A stretch of DNA of 11,220 nucleotides, from NCBI GenBank assembly GCA_900757145.1, contig CAAEMT010000020.1, positions 1 to 11,220 of the forward strand, given 5' to 3'. Shown here piece after piece: positions 1 to 6,295 of the stretch; position 1 is the first letter of the stretch; each line of letters begins with the position of its first letter. The DNA comes from Lachnospiraceae bacterium (GTDB lineage Bacteria > Bacillota > Clostridia > Lachnospirales > Lachnospiraceae). The position numbers and the translations under genes are program-made. The notes below the pieces were generated by a model. The model was not told the origin of the DNA. It ran no database searches and was given only the letters and a program-made list of their open reading frames with translations.

Positions 1-409
1 CAGCTATTTTTTCTTCCAGCTGATCTGAGGGTTTGATTAGAACCCGGATATCTGTGTTTGGCTGGATTCTCTGAAACGTTTTCACATAATTAGGCAAAAA
101 TTGTGAACCGATGGTGATGCTGGCTCCGATTCGGATAAGACCTGCCGAGTCCCAGCCGCGCATCCCCTTTTCCATATCATCGAATAGCATGATAATGTGG
201 CCTGCGTATTCTCGGAATTTCTGTCCCGCCTCTGTGATCTTCAGTCTGCGGCCGATGCGGTCGAACAAAACGACACCGTAATACTGCTCCAGCTCTTTTA
301 TAGCCAGACTGACTGCCGGCTGCGTCATCAGCAGCTGAGCGGCAGTTTTTGTCGTATTGCAGTGATTTTGACAAAGAGTCAGAAATATTTTCATGTGCCG
401 TATTGTCAT
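1..409 (-). CDS. LysR-family transcriptional regulator, N-terminal part (runs off left edge)
   Basis: Reading the minus strand from an ATG at 409 gives an uninterrupted frame to the window edge (136 codons, no stop), so the gene is cut by the window rather than broken. The start is fixed by AAGGAGG on the minus strand (plus-strand 419-425), 9 nt upstream. Residues about 19-62 form a LysR-type winged helix-turn-helix: the TAAQLLMTQPAVS stretch, then the recognition helix leading to LFDRIGRRLKITEAG. Residues from about 90 (IRIGASITIGSQFLP) match the opening of the periplasmic-binding-protein-like effector domain. LysR regulators usually number about 290-300 residues, so over half is missing here. 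It is divergent from the two CHR transporter genes, the usual arrangement for a LysR regulator and its target, so it probably controls them and itself. The effector is unknown. Confidence 0.93.
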   Translation of the reverse strand, partial: MTIRHMKIFLTLCQNHCNTTKTAAQLLMTQPAVSLAIKELEQYYGVVLFDRIGRRLKITEAGQKFREYAGHIIMLFDDMEKGMRGWDSAGLIRIGASITIGSQFLPNYVKTFQRIQPNTDIRVLIKPSDQLEEKIA

Positions 410-437
410 ATGAGTACCCCTCCTTATGTGTATTTCG

Positions 438-449
438 TTCTGAACAGAA
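438..449. promoter_or_regulatory. Small inverted repeat in the LysR gene leader
   Basis: TTCTG-AA-CAGAA is a perfect 5-bp inverted repeat with a 2-bp spacer. It lies between the putative minus-strand -10 (452-457) and the ribosome binding site of the LysR gene, near the expected transcription start. It could be an autoregulatory operator. It is short enough to arise by chance. Confidence 0.25.
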
Positions 450-451
450 AT

Positions 452-480
452 ATTATATAAAAATACTTATAATTTATATT
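452..480 (-). promoter_or_regulatory. Putative promoter of the LysR gene
   Basis: On the minus strand a perfect TATAAT (plus-strand 452-457) lies 27 nt before the ribosome binding site. The hexamer 17 bp upstream (475-480, AATATA) is a poor -35. That -35 position falls inside the 468-488 inverted repeat, so a protein bound there would block this promoter. This fits LysR autorepression but is inferred. Confidence 0.4.
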
Positions 481-488
481 AAATTATA
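468..488. promoter_or_regulatory. Inverted repeat in the LysR-chr divergent region, candidate LysR operator
   Basis: TATAATTTA and TAAATTATA are perfect inverted arms separated by TAT. The centre (478) lies about 50 bp upstream of the inferred chr transcription start. A second short palindrome, TAATATTA (496-503), sits about 28 bp upstream of it. Two sites near -50 to -65 and -30 are what LysR recognition and activation sites would look like. The repeat does not give the classic T-N11-A at its exact centre, and in DNA this AT-rich palindromes arise easily. Confidence 0.4.
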
Positions 489-492
489 TTAT

Positions 493-521
493 TTTTAATA
501 TTAAATATCAAGTGCTATAAT
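493..521 (+). promoter_or_regulatory. Putative promoter of the chr gene pair (extended -10)
   Basis: TGCTATAAT (513-521) is a perfect extended -10. The -35 position 17 bp upstream (493-498, TTTTAA) is poor, which is common where a LysR activator recruits RNA polymerase. Transcription would start near 528, just before the ribosome binding site at 531, giving a very short leader. Confidence 0.6.
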
Positions 522-544
522 CTGGAAATGAAGGAGGGTGTACG

Positions 545-1114
545 TTGACACAGAAACACAAAAAATACTGGACCTTGTTTTCTGCTACGTTTCAGTTAAG
601 TGCATGCACATTTGGGGGCGGTTTTGTTATAATCCCGCTGATGAGGAAAAAATTTGTACAGGAGCTTCACTGGATAGACGAGCAGGAGATGCTTGATCTG
701 ACGGCTATCGCGCAGTCCTCACCGGGGGCGATCGCGGTGAATGCGTCTATTCTCGTAGGCTATCACGTTGCGGGGATCACGGGAGCGCTTATTTCCGTAC
801 TGGGAACTGTCCTTCCACCGCTGCTCATTATTTCGGTGATCTCTCTTTTCTATAAAGCATTTCGGGATAATCCGATTGTAAATATGGTGATGACAGGTAT
901 GCTTGCAGGAGTTGCGGCAGTTGTCTGCGAGGTTGTATTTACGATGGGAAAAAATATTATTTGTCAGAAAAGAATATTTCCGATCGTAGTCATGTTTGTA
1001 TCATTTGCGGCTGTTCGTTTCCTGCATATAAATATAATGACAGTAATATTAATATGTGGCATATTGGGAGCGTGTTCAACGTTATATCGTGAGAGGAGTG
1101 CAGCAAAGAAATGA
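545..1114 (+). CDS. chrA: CHR-family transporter subunit, first half (short-chain chromate transporter type)
   Basis: The 189-residue product is very hydrophobic, with several membrane-spanning segments, and carries CHR-family landmarks: FGGG at residues 23-26 followed by IIPLM, and QSSPGAIAVN at 57-66. The start is a TTG at 545, 7 nt after GGAGG (533-537). Full-length ChrA proteins hold two CHR domains in about 400 residues. This is the short single-domain type, which occurs as adjacent pairs; in Bacillus subtilis both members of such a pair are needed for chromate resistance. The stop overlaps the next start (ATGA, 1111-1114), so the pair is translationally coupled and probably forms a heterodimer in the membrane. 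Chromate export is the family annotation. The physiological substrate here, perhaps another oxyanion, cannot be read from sequence. Confidence 0.9.
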   Translation: MTQKHKKYWTLFSATFQLSACTFGGGFVIIPLMRKKFVQELHWIDEQEMLDLTAIAQSSPGAIAVNASILVGYHVAGITGALISVLGTVLPPLLIISVISLFYKAFRDNPIVNMVMTGMLAGVAAVVCEVVFTMGKNIICQKRIFPIVVMFVSFAAVRFLHINIMTVILICGILGACSTLYRERSAAKK

Positions 1115-1674
1115 TTTATTTAAAACTGTTGTTAAGTTTTTTTCAGATCGGTCTGTTTAGTATAGGCGGCGGATATGCTGCGATGCCTCTGATACAGAGA
1201 CAAGTTGTGGATATCCATTCATGGCTTACAATGAATCAATTTGCAGATATTATGACGATAGCAGAAATGACACCGGGACCAATTGCTATTAATTCTGCAA
1301 CCTTTGTAGGAATACAAATAGCGGGAATCCCGGGGGCGATTGTAGCAACGTTCGGTTGTGTTATGCCTTCGTGTATCATTGTTATGATACTGGCATACAT
1401 TTATTATCGGTATAGAGGTCTCACTGTTGTACAGGGTATTCTTCAAGGTCTGCGCCCGGCAGTAGTTGCTACAATTGCATCGGCAGCCCTGTCTTTGATT
1501 ATTCTGTCATTTTATGGAGGACGGTCGGTACCAGAGGATCTTAGCAGTATAAATTATATCTCTGTTTTGATTTTTGGAGTTAGTTTTTTCTTTCTACGTA
1601 AATTGAAAATCAATCCTATTATTGTAATGGCGGGAGCGGGAGGAGCAGGTGTTATATTATATTCAATTTTTTAA
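1111..1674 (+). CDS. chrA: CHR-family transporter subunit, second half (short-chain chromate transporter type)
   Basis: The 187-residue membrane protein is homologous in layout to its upstream neighbour: IGGG at residues 18-21 followed by YAAMPLIQRQVV, and EMTPGPIAIN at 52-61. Several hydrophobic helices follow. Its ATG overlaps the stop of the first gene by 4 nt. GAGAGGAG (1090-1097) lies upstream but somewhat far, so coupling probably supplies most of its translation. It would pair with the first subunit to complete the two-domain transporter. The 3' part is strikingly AT-rich: a hand count of 1561-1620 gives 15 G+C in 60, well below the housekeeping genes downstream, so acquisition by transfer is possible. 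A good intrinsic terminator follows. Confidence 0.9.
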   Translation: MIYLKLLLSFFQIGLFSIGGGYAAMPLIQRQVVDIHSWLTMNQFADIMTIAEMTPGPIAINSATFVGIQIAGIPGAIVATFGCVMPSCIIVMILAYIYYRYRGLTVVQGILQGLRPAVVATIASAALSLIILSFYGGRSVPEDLSSINYISVLIFGVSFFFLRKLKINPIIVMAGAGGAGVILYSIF

Positions 1675-1714
1675 AAGACCAAAATTGGATTGTTATTCTG
1701 ATTCTTATAAATAT

Positions 1715-1750
1715 ACGGATACCGATTTTATGTCGGATATCCGTTTTTTT
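1715..1750 (+). terminator. Rho-independent terminator after the chr pair
   Basis: ACGGATA-CCGA (1715-1725) pairs with TCGG-ATATCCGT (1733-1744). This forms an 11-bp stem with one bulged T and a TTTTATG loop, followed directly by a run of T (1744-1750). It ends the chr transcript and separates it from tdh. Confidence 0.93.
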
Positions 1751-1832
1751 GGTTTTCACAGAGAAACAAATGTACATGTGCGTGAGACAAAAACGATACT
1801 TGAAAAATGTCCGTGATATGCGGAAAAAATAG

Positions 1833-1861
1833 TTGAAAAATGATAGATTATAGATTATTAT
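1833..1861 (+). promoter_or_regulatory. Promoter of tdh-kbl
   Basis: TTGAAA (1833-1838) and TATTAT (1856-1861) are separated by exactly 17 bp, a strong match to a housekeeping sigma-A promoter. Transcription should start near 1868, leaving a leader of about 67 nt. The -35 is part of TTGAAAAATG, which also occurs at 1800-1809. The rest of 1751-1832 shows nothing recognisable. Confidence 0.75.
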
Positions 1862-1863
1862 AT

Positions 1864-1895
1864 TTGTAGCTCTTTAGCGTAGAAAAGCACTACAA
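1864..1895 (+). repeat. Imperfect inverted repeat at the tdh transcription start
   Basis: TTGTAG (1864-1869) and CTACAA (1890-1895) are perfect inverted arms. Inside, CTTT (1872-1875) can pair with AAAG (1884-1887), leaving a 2x2 internal loop and an 8-nt apical loop. It straddles the predicted transcription start, so it could be an operator or a 5'-end hairpin. No T-run follows, so it is not a terminator. Confidence 0.35.
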
Positions 1896-1934
1896 GTAAA
1901 GGATAGGACATAATACCAAGGAAGAGGTGACGGG

Positions 1935-2987
1935 ATGGAGAATCAAACAATGTGGGCGCTGATAAAAGAAAAGCCGGAGCAGGGGCTTTGGATGAGGCGC
2001 GTACCGGTACCGCAGGTCGGACCAAATGATGTAAAGATCAAGATCCGCAAGACGGCAATCTGCGGAACGGATGTACATATTTATCAGTGGAATACGTGGG
2101 CGCAGCACACGATACCCATCGGACTGACAGCAGGTCATGAGTATGTCGGAGAGGTCGTAGAGGTAGGAGAAGGAGTAAAAGGCTTTCGTCCGGGCGATCT
2201 TGTCTCAGGAGAGGGGCACATTACGTGCGGAAAGTGCCGAAACTGTCTGGAGGGACATAAAGAGAACTGTAAGGATGCGAAGGGTGTCGGAGTCAACAGA
2301 AATGGAGCATTTGCGGAATATCTTGTGATTCCGGCGGAGAATGTCTGGCCATGCAATCCGAATATTCCAGAGGAGCTTTACTCGATCTTCGATCCGCTTG
2401 GAAATGCCACACATGCGGCTCTTTCCTATGATATGTTGGGAGAGGACGTACTTATTACAGGTGCAGGCCCGATCGGAATTATGGCGGCAGCGATCGCGAA
2501 TTTTGCAGGTGCGCGGCACGTAGTCATTACAGACCTGAACGAATACAGGCTCGATCTTGCGAAAAAGCTTGGCGCAACACGCACGGTAAATTTAAACGAG
2601 GAGAAGCTCTCTTGCGTGATGACGGAAATAGGGATGACGGAGGGCTTTGATATCGGACTTGAAATGTCGGGAAGTCAGATGGGGCTTGCTGATATGATCC
2701 ACAATATGAAGCACGGCGGAAAGATCGCCCTGCTCGGTCTGCAGCGCCAGGATGCGGTGCTTGATCTGGAAACAGTGATCTTTAACGGATTGAATATCCG
2801 CGGGATATACGGCCGCAAGGTGTGGGATACCTGGTATAAGATGTCTACGATGATACAGGCGGGACTGGATATATCAGGAATTATCACCCATCATTTCGAT
2901 ATCAGAGATTACGAGAAAGGCTTTGAGGCAATGATGTCCGGACAGTCGGGAAAAGTCATTCTTGACTGGACGCATATAAATGACTAA
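1935..2987 (+). CDS. tdh: L-threonine 3-dehydrogenase
   Basis: This cytosolic zinc enzyme oxidises L-threonine with NAD+ to 2-amino-3-oxobutyrate, the substrate of Kbl encoded next. The 350-residue product is a medium-chain dehydrogenase. Catalytic-zinc ligands are visible as C43 (CGTDVHIY), H68 and E69 (GHE). The structural-zinc cysteines are C98, C101, C104 and C112, with H95 just before them as in the Escherichia coli enzyme. The Rossmann motif GAGPIG is at 176-181, and D200 and R205 sit where NAD-binding residues are expected. Length matches the family (about 340-350). The start has GAGGTGA (1924-1930) 4 nt upstream. The neighbouring kbl removes the ambiguity with sorbitol and butanediol dehydrogenases of the same superfamily. 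Confidence 0.95.
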   Translation: MENQTMWALIKEKPEQGLWMRRVPVPQVGPNDVKIKIRKTAICGTDVHIYQWNTWAQHTIPIGLTAGHEYVGEVVEVGEGVKGFRPGDLVSGEGHITCGKCRNCLEGHKENCKDAKGVGVNRNGAFAEYLVIPAENVWPCNPNIPEELYSIFDPLGNATHAALSYDMLGEDVLITGAGPIGIMAAAIANFAGARHVVITDLNEYRLDLAKKLGATRTVNLNEEKLSCVMTEIGMTEGFDIGLEMSGSQMGLADMIHNMKHGGKIALLGLQRQDAVLDLETVIFNGLNIRGIYGRKVWDTWYKMSTMIQAGLDISGIITHHFDIRDYEKGFEAMMSGQSGKVILDWTHIND

Positions 2988-3003
2988 GAAGGAGGCAGAA
3001 CAT

Positions 3004-4200
3004 ATGGCACGCAAAAATGAGATACTGGATATTTATACAAAAGAAGTGGAGTCGATTAAAGAAGCGGGATTATTTAAAGGGGAGGCTCCGTTTATTTCCC
3101 CTCAGGGCGCGCGCGTGACGATGGAGGACGGAAGGCAGCTTCTGTGCATGTGCGCAAATAATTATCTCGGACTGGGGGATAATCCGAGGCTGATCGAGGC
3201 GGCGAAAAGAACGTATGATGAGAAAGGCTTTGGCGTTGCGTCTGTCCGTTTTATCTGCGGCACGCAGGATATCCACAAAAAGCTGGAAGAAAAGATCTCA
3301 CATTTCCTTGGAACGGACGATACGATCCTTTACTCCTCCTGCTTTGACGCAAACGGAGGACTGTTTGAGACGATCCTTACCGCAGATGACGCTGTGATCA
3401 GTGACGAGCTGAATCATGCCTCTATTATCGACGGTGTTCGTCTGTGCAAGGCGAAGCGTTTCCGCTATAAGAATAATAATATGGAAGATCTGGAAGCACA
3501 GCTTCAGGCAGCAGATGCGGCAGGCGCAAGAATTAAGCTGATCGCAACGGACGGCGTATTTTCTATGGACGGAATTATTTGTAATCTGAAAGGCGTATGC
3601 GATCTGGCAGATAAGTACAATGCGCTCGTGATGGTAGATGACAGCCATGCGGTCGGATTCATCGGAAAGCATGGAAGGGGAACGCCGGAGCATTGTGGTG
3701 TAGAAGGAAGAGTTGATATTATCACAGGAACGCTCGGAAAAGCGCTGGGCGGAGCAAGCGGCGGATATACGTCAGGAAGAAAAGAAATTATAGATCTGCT
3801 GCGCCAAAGAAGCAGACCGTACCTTTTTTCAAACTCCCTTGCGCCGGCGATTGCAGGAGCAAGTATCGAGATGTTCAACATGCTTGAGGAAAGCACACAG
3901 CTTCGGGACCATCTGGAGGAAGTTACGGCATATTACAGAAAAGAGCTGACAGATCATGGATTTGACATTATCCCGGGTACGCATCCGTGTGTGCCGGTTA
4001 TGCTGTACGATGAAAAACTGGCAGTCGAGTATGCAAAGAAGATGATGGAAAAAGGTGTGTATGTTGTCGCATTTTCTTATCCGGTCGTTCCGAAGGGAAA
4101 GGCAAGGATCCGAACGCAGGTATGCGCAAGCCATACGAAAGAGGACATTGATTTTATCGTAAAATGTTTCAGGGAAACGCGTGATGAGATCGGAAAATGA
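3004..4200 (+). CDS. kbl: Glycine C-acetyltransferase (2-amino-3-ketobutyrate CoA ligase)
   Basis: This PLP enzyme cleaves 2-amino-3-oxobutyrate with CoA to glycine and acetyl-CoA, the second step after Tdh. I chose ATG 3004 because AAGGAGG (2988-2994) lies 9 nt upstream and the 398-residue product equals the length of the E. coli enzyme. An in-frame ATG at 2980 would overlap tdh and lacks such a site. It belongs to the alpha-oxoamine synthase family: SVRFICGTQDIHKKLE at 80-95, H138 (ELNHAS) for PLP ring stacking, D212 and H215 (DDSHAVG), and the PLP lysine K246 (TGTLGKALGG). Only 16 nt separate it from the tdh stop, so the two are one operon. The threonine route supplies glycine and acetyl-CoA, or runs as catabolism. 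No terminator is visible after the stop. Confidence 0.96.
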   Translation: MARKNEILDIYTKEVESIKEAGLFKGEAPFISPQGARVTMEDGRQLLCMCANNYLGLGDNPRLIEAAKRTYDEKGFGVASVRFICGTQDIHKKLEEKISHFLGTDDTILYSSCFDANGGLFETILTADDAVISDELNHASIIDGVRLCKAKRFRYKNNNMEDLEAQLQAADAAGARIKLIATDGVFSMDGIICNLKGVCDLADKYNALVMVDDSHAVGFIGKHGRGTPEHCGVEGRVDIITGTLGKALGGASGGYTSGRKEIIDLLRQRSRPYLFSNSLAPAIAGASIEMFNMLEESTQLRDHLEEVTAYYRKELTDHGFDIIPGTHPCVPVMLYDEKLAVEYAKKMMEKGVYVVAFSYPVVPKGKARIRTQVCASHTKEDIDFIVKCFRETRDEIGK

Positions 4201-4231
4201 GAGAAAAATTGTTAAAAATTACTAAAAAATG

Positions 4232-4260
4232 TTGTGTATATTCTTAAAATATGGTATGAT
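4232..4260 (+). promoter_or_regulatory. Putative extended -10 promoter of the exported protein gene
   Basis: TGGTATGAT (4252-4260) is an extended -10. TTGTGT (4232-4237) sits 17 bp upstream of the hexamer as a weak -35. Transcription would start near 4267 and leave a leader of about 93 nt before the start codon at 4360. The -10 is embedded in the 4252-4268 palindrome. Confidence 0.6.
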
Positions 4261-4268
4261 GCATACCA
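4252..4268. promoter_or_regulatory. Palindrome over the -10, candidate operator
   Basis: TGGTATG-ATG-CATACCA is a perfect 7-bp inverted repeat with a 3-bp spacer, covering the -10 hexamer and reaching the predicted transcription start. A repressor bound here would block initiation. It lacks a T-tract, so it is not a terminator for kbl. No cognate regulator is encoded nearby except the unrelated LysR gene. Confidence 0.45.
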
Positions 4269-4359
4269 ACATCAGTCGTCCGTGACACAGAGAAGCGTTT
4301 GGAATGACTGTCCCGGTTTGGATGATGAAATCATAGTGAAGCGTATGGAGGATATGCGT

Positions 4360-5619
4360 ATGAAAATGAAGAAACTCTCACTTTTGTTTGCAGCTATGAT
4401 GCTTTTTGCAGGTTCGGTTTCGTCTGCAGAGAGCGTGGCGGAAGAGGTACAAACAGAAGCATCATCAGAGGCTCAGGCAGAAACGTCATCAGAGGCTCAG
4501 ACAGAGGCGCAGACCGGGGCGGATGCAGCGGCAGGTCAGTCCGGACTTTCAGAGAAATGGTCTGATTTCCAGATACAGATTGATGATCAGGTGTATCAGT
4601 TCCCTATGACGTATCAGGACTTCGTATCTTACGGCTGGACGAGTGAGGACTCTGAATTTCCCACGCTTGAGCCGAGTCAGTACGATCTGCTCTACTTTAC
4701 GAAGGACGATGTAAGGTGTATGGCTTATGTGATCAATCTGGCGAAGAACAATATGGCGGCAGATCAGTGTCTTGTCGGCGGTATTTCCATTGACAGCTTT
4801 GATTGGGATGTATCAGCCGGAAATGTAGTGCTTCCGGGCGGCATCGTCAGAGGAGAAGCGTCTGCTGCAGCGATCGAAGAGGCTTACGGTACTCCGTCTG
4901 ATGTATACGAGGGGGACTTATACAAGAAACTGACGTACGAGACAGATTCCTACTGCCGTCTGGAGATGAGTGTAGATAATGAGACAGGCGTGCTCAGTGA
5001 CATCGAGGTGCGCAATTTCGTTGAGCCGGAGGGCTTTGACGCAGGTGAGATCAGTGAAGAGATCCCGGCTGAGGTGACCGCATACGAAAAGCCGGATGCG
5101 CTGGGAGACAGCCTTGAGGAATTCCGTATTTCTTTGGATGGAGCAGTGTATGAGGTTCCGGTACCGGTCAGCGTTCTTATTGCGGACGGATGGGAGCTGG
5201 ATACATCTGACAGCGATGCGGAGGTCGCTGCTCATGACATCGGATGGGTGACGCTTCGCAAGGGCGGACAGGAGATCAGAGAGATCGCCGTGAATTATGC
5301 AGATTATGCGACGATTCCAGAGAATTGCTGGTTTGAGACGCTGTCAGTCGGCGGTTACACACTGGAAGCCGAAGGAGAGCTGCCATGCGGGATCAAAACA
5401 GGTATGGCTGAGGCGGATCTTACGGCAATCCTTGATCAGGCAGGAGTTACTTATACGACAGAGGCGGATGAAGGCAGTGACTTCGCCTACTATAAGATCA
5501 ATGAGCTGGCATACGATCAGTGCTATGAACTGACAGTTTACAAGGGTGATGACGGACATTTCGGAAAAGATACCGTTATGGAGGTGACCTGCCGCAATGT
5601 CCGTTCCGAGCAGGAATAA
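4360..5619 (+). CDS. Exported two-domain protein of unknown function
   Basis: I do not recognise the family. ATG 4360 is chosen because GGAGGA (4347-4352) lies 7 nt upstream and the product then opens with a signal peptide: MKMKK, a hydrophobic core (LSLLFAAMMLFAG) and likely signal peptidase I cleavage after SVSSA near residue 23. There is no lipobox cysteine, cell-wall sorting motif or second membrane segment, so the 419-residue protein is probably secreted or loosely wall-associated. Residues about 24-62 are an E/A/S/T/Q-rich linker with SSEAQ-type repeats. Residues about 64-222 and 247-419 are diverged copies of one domain sharing an F-x-I-x2-D-x3-Y-x2-P...GW opening. C137 and C199 in copy one match C323 and C388 in copy two. 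The protein is strongly acidic. It has its own promoter and no functional link to its neighbours is evident. Confidence 0.88.
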   Translation: MKMKKLSLLFAAMMLFAGSVSSAESVAEEVQTEASSEAQAETSSEAQTEAQTGADAAAGQSGLSEKWSDFQIQIDDQVYQFPMTYQDFVSYGWTSEDSEFPTLEPSQYDLLYFTKDDVRCMAYVINLAKNNMAADQCLVGGISIDSFDWDVSAGNVVLPGGIVRGEASAAAIEEAYGTPSDVYEGDLYKKLTYETDSYCRLEMSVDNETGVLSDIEVRNFVEPEGFDAGEISEEIPAEVTAYEKPDALGDSLEEFRISLDGAVYEVPVPVSVLIADGWELDTSDSDAEVAAHDIGWVTLRKGGQEIREIAVNYADYATIPENCWFETLSVGGYTLEAEGELPCGIKTGMAEADLTAILDQAGVTYTTEADEGSDFAYYKINELAYDQCYELTVYKGDDGHFGKDTVMEVTCRNVRSEQE

Positions 5620-5621
5620 TG

Positions 5622-5665
5622 AAAAACAGCTTTTTTACAGGGCTTTTACCAAGCTTTTGGAAAAG
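5622..5665 (+). terminator. Weak hairpins after the exported protein gene
   Basis: AAAAA-CAGC-TTTTTT (5622-5636) is an all-A/T stem ending in a T-run. A second hairpin, CTTTT/AAAAG plus CCAA/TTGG with one bulged A (5643-5665), follows without a T-run. Together they may reduce read-through into rimP, but neither is a convincing terminator. Confidence 0.25.
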
Positions 5666-5669
5666 AGGC

Positions 5670-5698
5670 TTGCATTTGCTGGAAAATGGTGCTATGAT
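5670..5698 (+). promoter_or_regulatory. Promoter of the rimP-nusA-infB operon
   Basis: TTGCAT (5670-5675) lies 17 bp before TATGAT (5693-5698), which is preceded by TGC to give an extended -10. The predicted start near 5705 leaves a leader of about 107 nt before rimP, containing the hairpins at 5729-5751 and 5771-5788. Confidence 0.72.
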
Positions 5699-5728
5699 GA
5701 GATAGAATAAAATATTACTAGTTGAATG

Positions 5729-5751
5729 AGAGTGGGCCGACGGTCCACTCT
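5729..5751 (+). promoter_or_regulatory. Leader hairpin upstream of rimP, possible attenuator
   Basis: AGAGTGGGCC (5729-5738) pairs with GGTCCACTCT (5742-5751), a 10-bp stem with one G-U pair and a GAC loop. It is followed by TATTTGT, a poor T-tract. NusA limits expression of its own operon in several bacteria by acting on leader terminators, so an attenuator role is plausible. The weak T-tract leaves this uncertain. Confidence 0.55.
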
Positions 5752-5770
5752 TATTTGTGAAGGGAAGGAA

Positions 5771-5788
5771 TGCCGCCAGGCTGCGGCA
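5771..5788 (+). promoter_or_regulatory. GC-rich hairpin just upstream of the rimP ribosome binding site
   Basis: TGCCGC (5771-5776) pairs with GCGGCA (5783-5788) around a CAGGCT loop. It ends 11 nt before the GGAGGA of rimP (5800-5805), so it leaves the site exposed but could affect ribosome loading or leader stability. Confidence 0.45.
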
Positions 5789-5811
5789 CCCCTAAGTCTG
5801 GAGGAATGTGG

Positions 5812-6279
5812 ATGAGTAAAAAAGAGATGTACGAACAGAAGACAGAGGAGCTTCTGCTGCCGATCATCGCGCAGCATCAGTTTGAGCTGGTGGATGTAGA
5901 ATACGTAAAAGAGGGCGGCAGCTGGTATCTTCGCGCTTACATTGACAAACCGGGCGGCATTACTGTGGATGACTGTGAGACAGTAAGCCGGACGCTTAGC
6001 GACCTGCTTGATGAACATGACTTTATAGACGAGGCGTACATCCTTGAAGTAAGCTCACCGGGACTTGGCCGTCCGCTTCGCAAAGATAAGGATTTTGCAC
6101 GCAGTATTGGGGAAGAAGTGGAAGTGCGTACCTACCGTGCAATCAGCCACCAGAAGGAATTTACGGGAATCCTGAAGGGGTATGACAAGGAAAAAATAAT
6201 TATTGAGATGGAAGATCAGGAAACGATGGAGTTTGCCCGCGCAGACGTAGCGCTTGTGCGGCTCGCATTTGATTTCTGA
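5812..6279 (+). CDS. rimP: Ribosome maturation factor RimP
   Basis: RimP helps assemble the 30S subunit in the cytoplasm, acting early on 16S rRNA folding around protein S12. The 155-residue length is typical. Motifs visible are the N-terminal FELVDVEYVKEGGSWYLRAYIDKPGG strand-rich segment (given here in outline only: FELVDVEYVK, then LRAYIDKPGG), DDCETVSRTLSDLLD, and the signature SSPGLGRPL with P83-G84-L85-G86-R87-P88-L89. The C-terminal half is the small SH3-like domain. ATG 5812 has GGAGGA (5800-5805) 6 nt upstream. An in-frame ATG at 5770 would add a Pro/Gly-rich stretch and lies at the base of a hairpin, so it is not preferred. It is the first gene of the operon; nusA begins 16 nt after its stop. 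Confidence 0.95.
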   Translation: MSKKEMYEQKTEELLLPIIAQHQFELVDVEYVKEGGSWYLRAYIDKPGGITVDDCETVSRTLSDLLDEHDFIDEAYILEVSSPGLGRPLRKDKDFARSIGEEVEVRTYRAISHQKEFTGILKGYDKEKIIIEMEDQETMEFARADVALVRLAFDF

Positions 6280-6295
6280 CAGGGAGGAAACGATC

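Noticed and set aside
1219..1446. Minus-strand open frames over the chr, tdh and kbl genes
   Set aside because: All lie opposite well-supported genes, have no ribosome binding sites or domains, and are shadows.
1862..1934. T-box or other amino-acid riboswitch upstream of tdh
   Set aside because: The leader is only about 67 nt, lacks the T-box consensus and any terminator, and shows only one imperfect dyad.
2980..3003. Upstream in-frame ATG for kbl
   Set aside because: It overlaps the tdh end, has no good ribosome binding site, and adds 8 residues absent from the E. coli-length protein. ATG 3004 has AAGGAGG at ideal spacing.
4234..4359. Longer N-terminus for the exported protein
   Set aside because: It would include the promoter and palindrome in coding sequence and bury the signal peptide. 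ATG 4360 has a ribosome binding site and exposes the signal peptide.
5770..5811. Longer RimP starting at 5770
   Set aside because: The added residues are Pro/Gly-rich and unlike RimP, the ATG abuts a hairpin, and the site before it is weaker than GGAGGA for 5812.
6254..6295. Longer NusA starting within rimP
   Set aside because: No ribosome binding site is present. The family N-terminus begins at MNNELFEAL, preceded by GGAGG.
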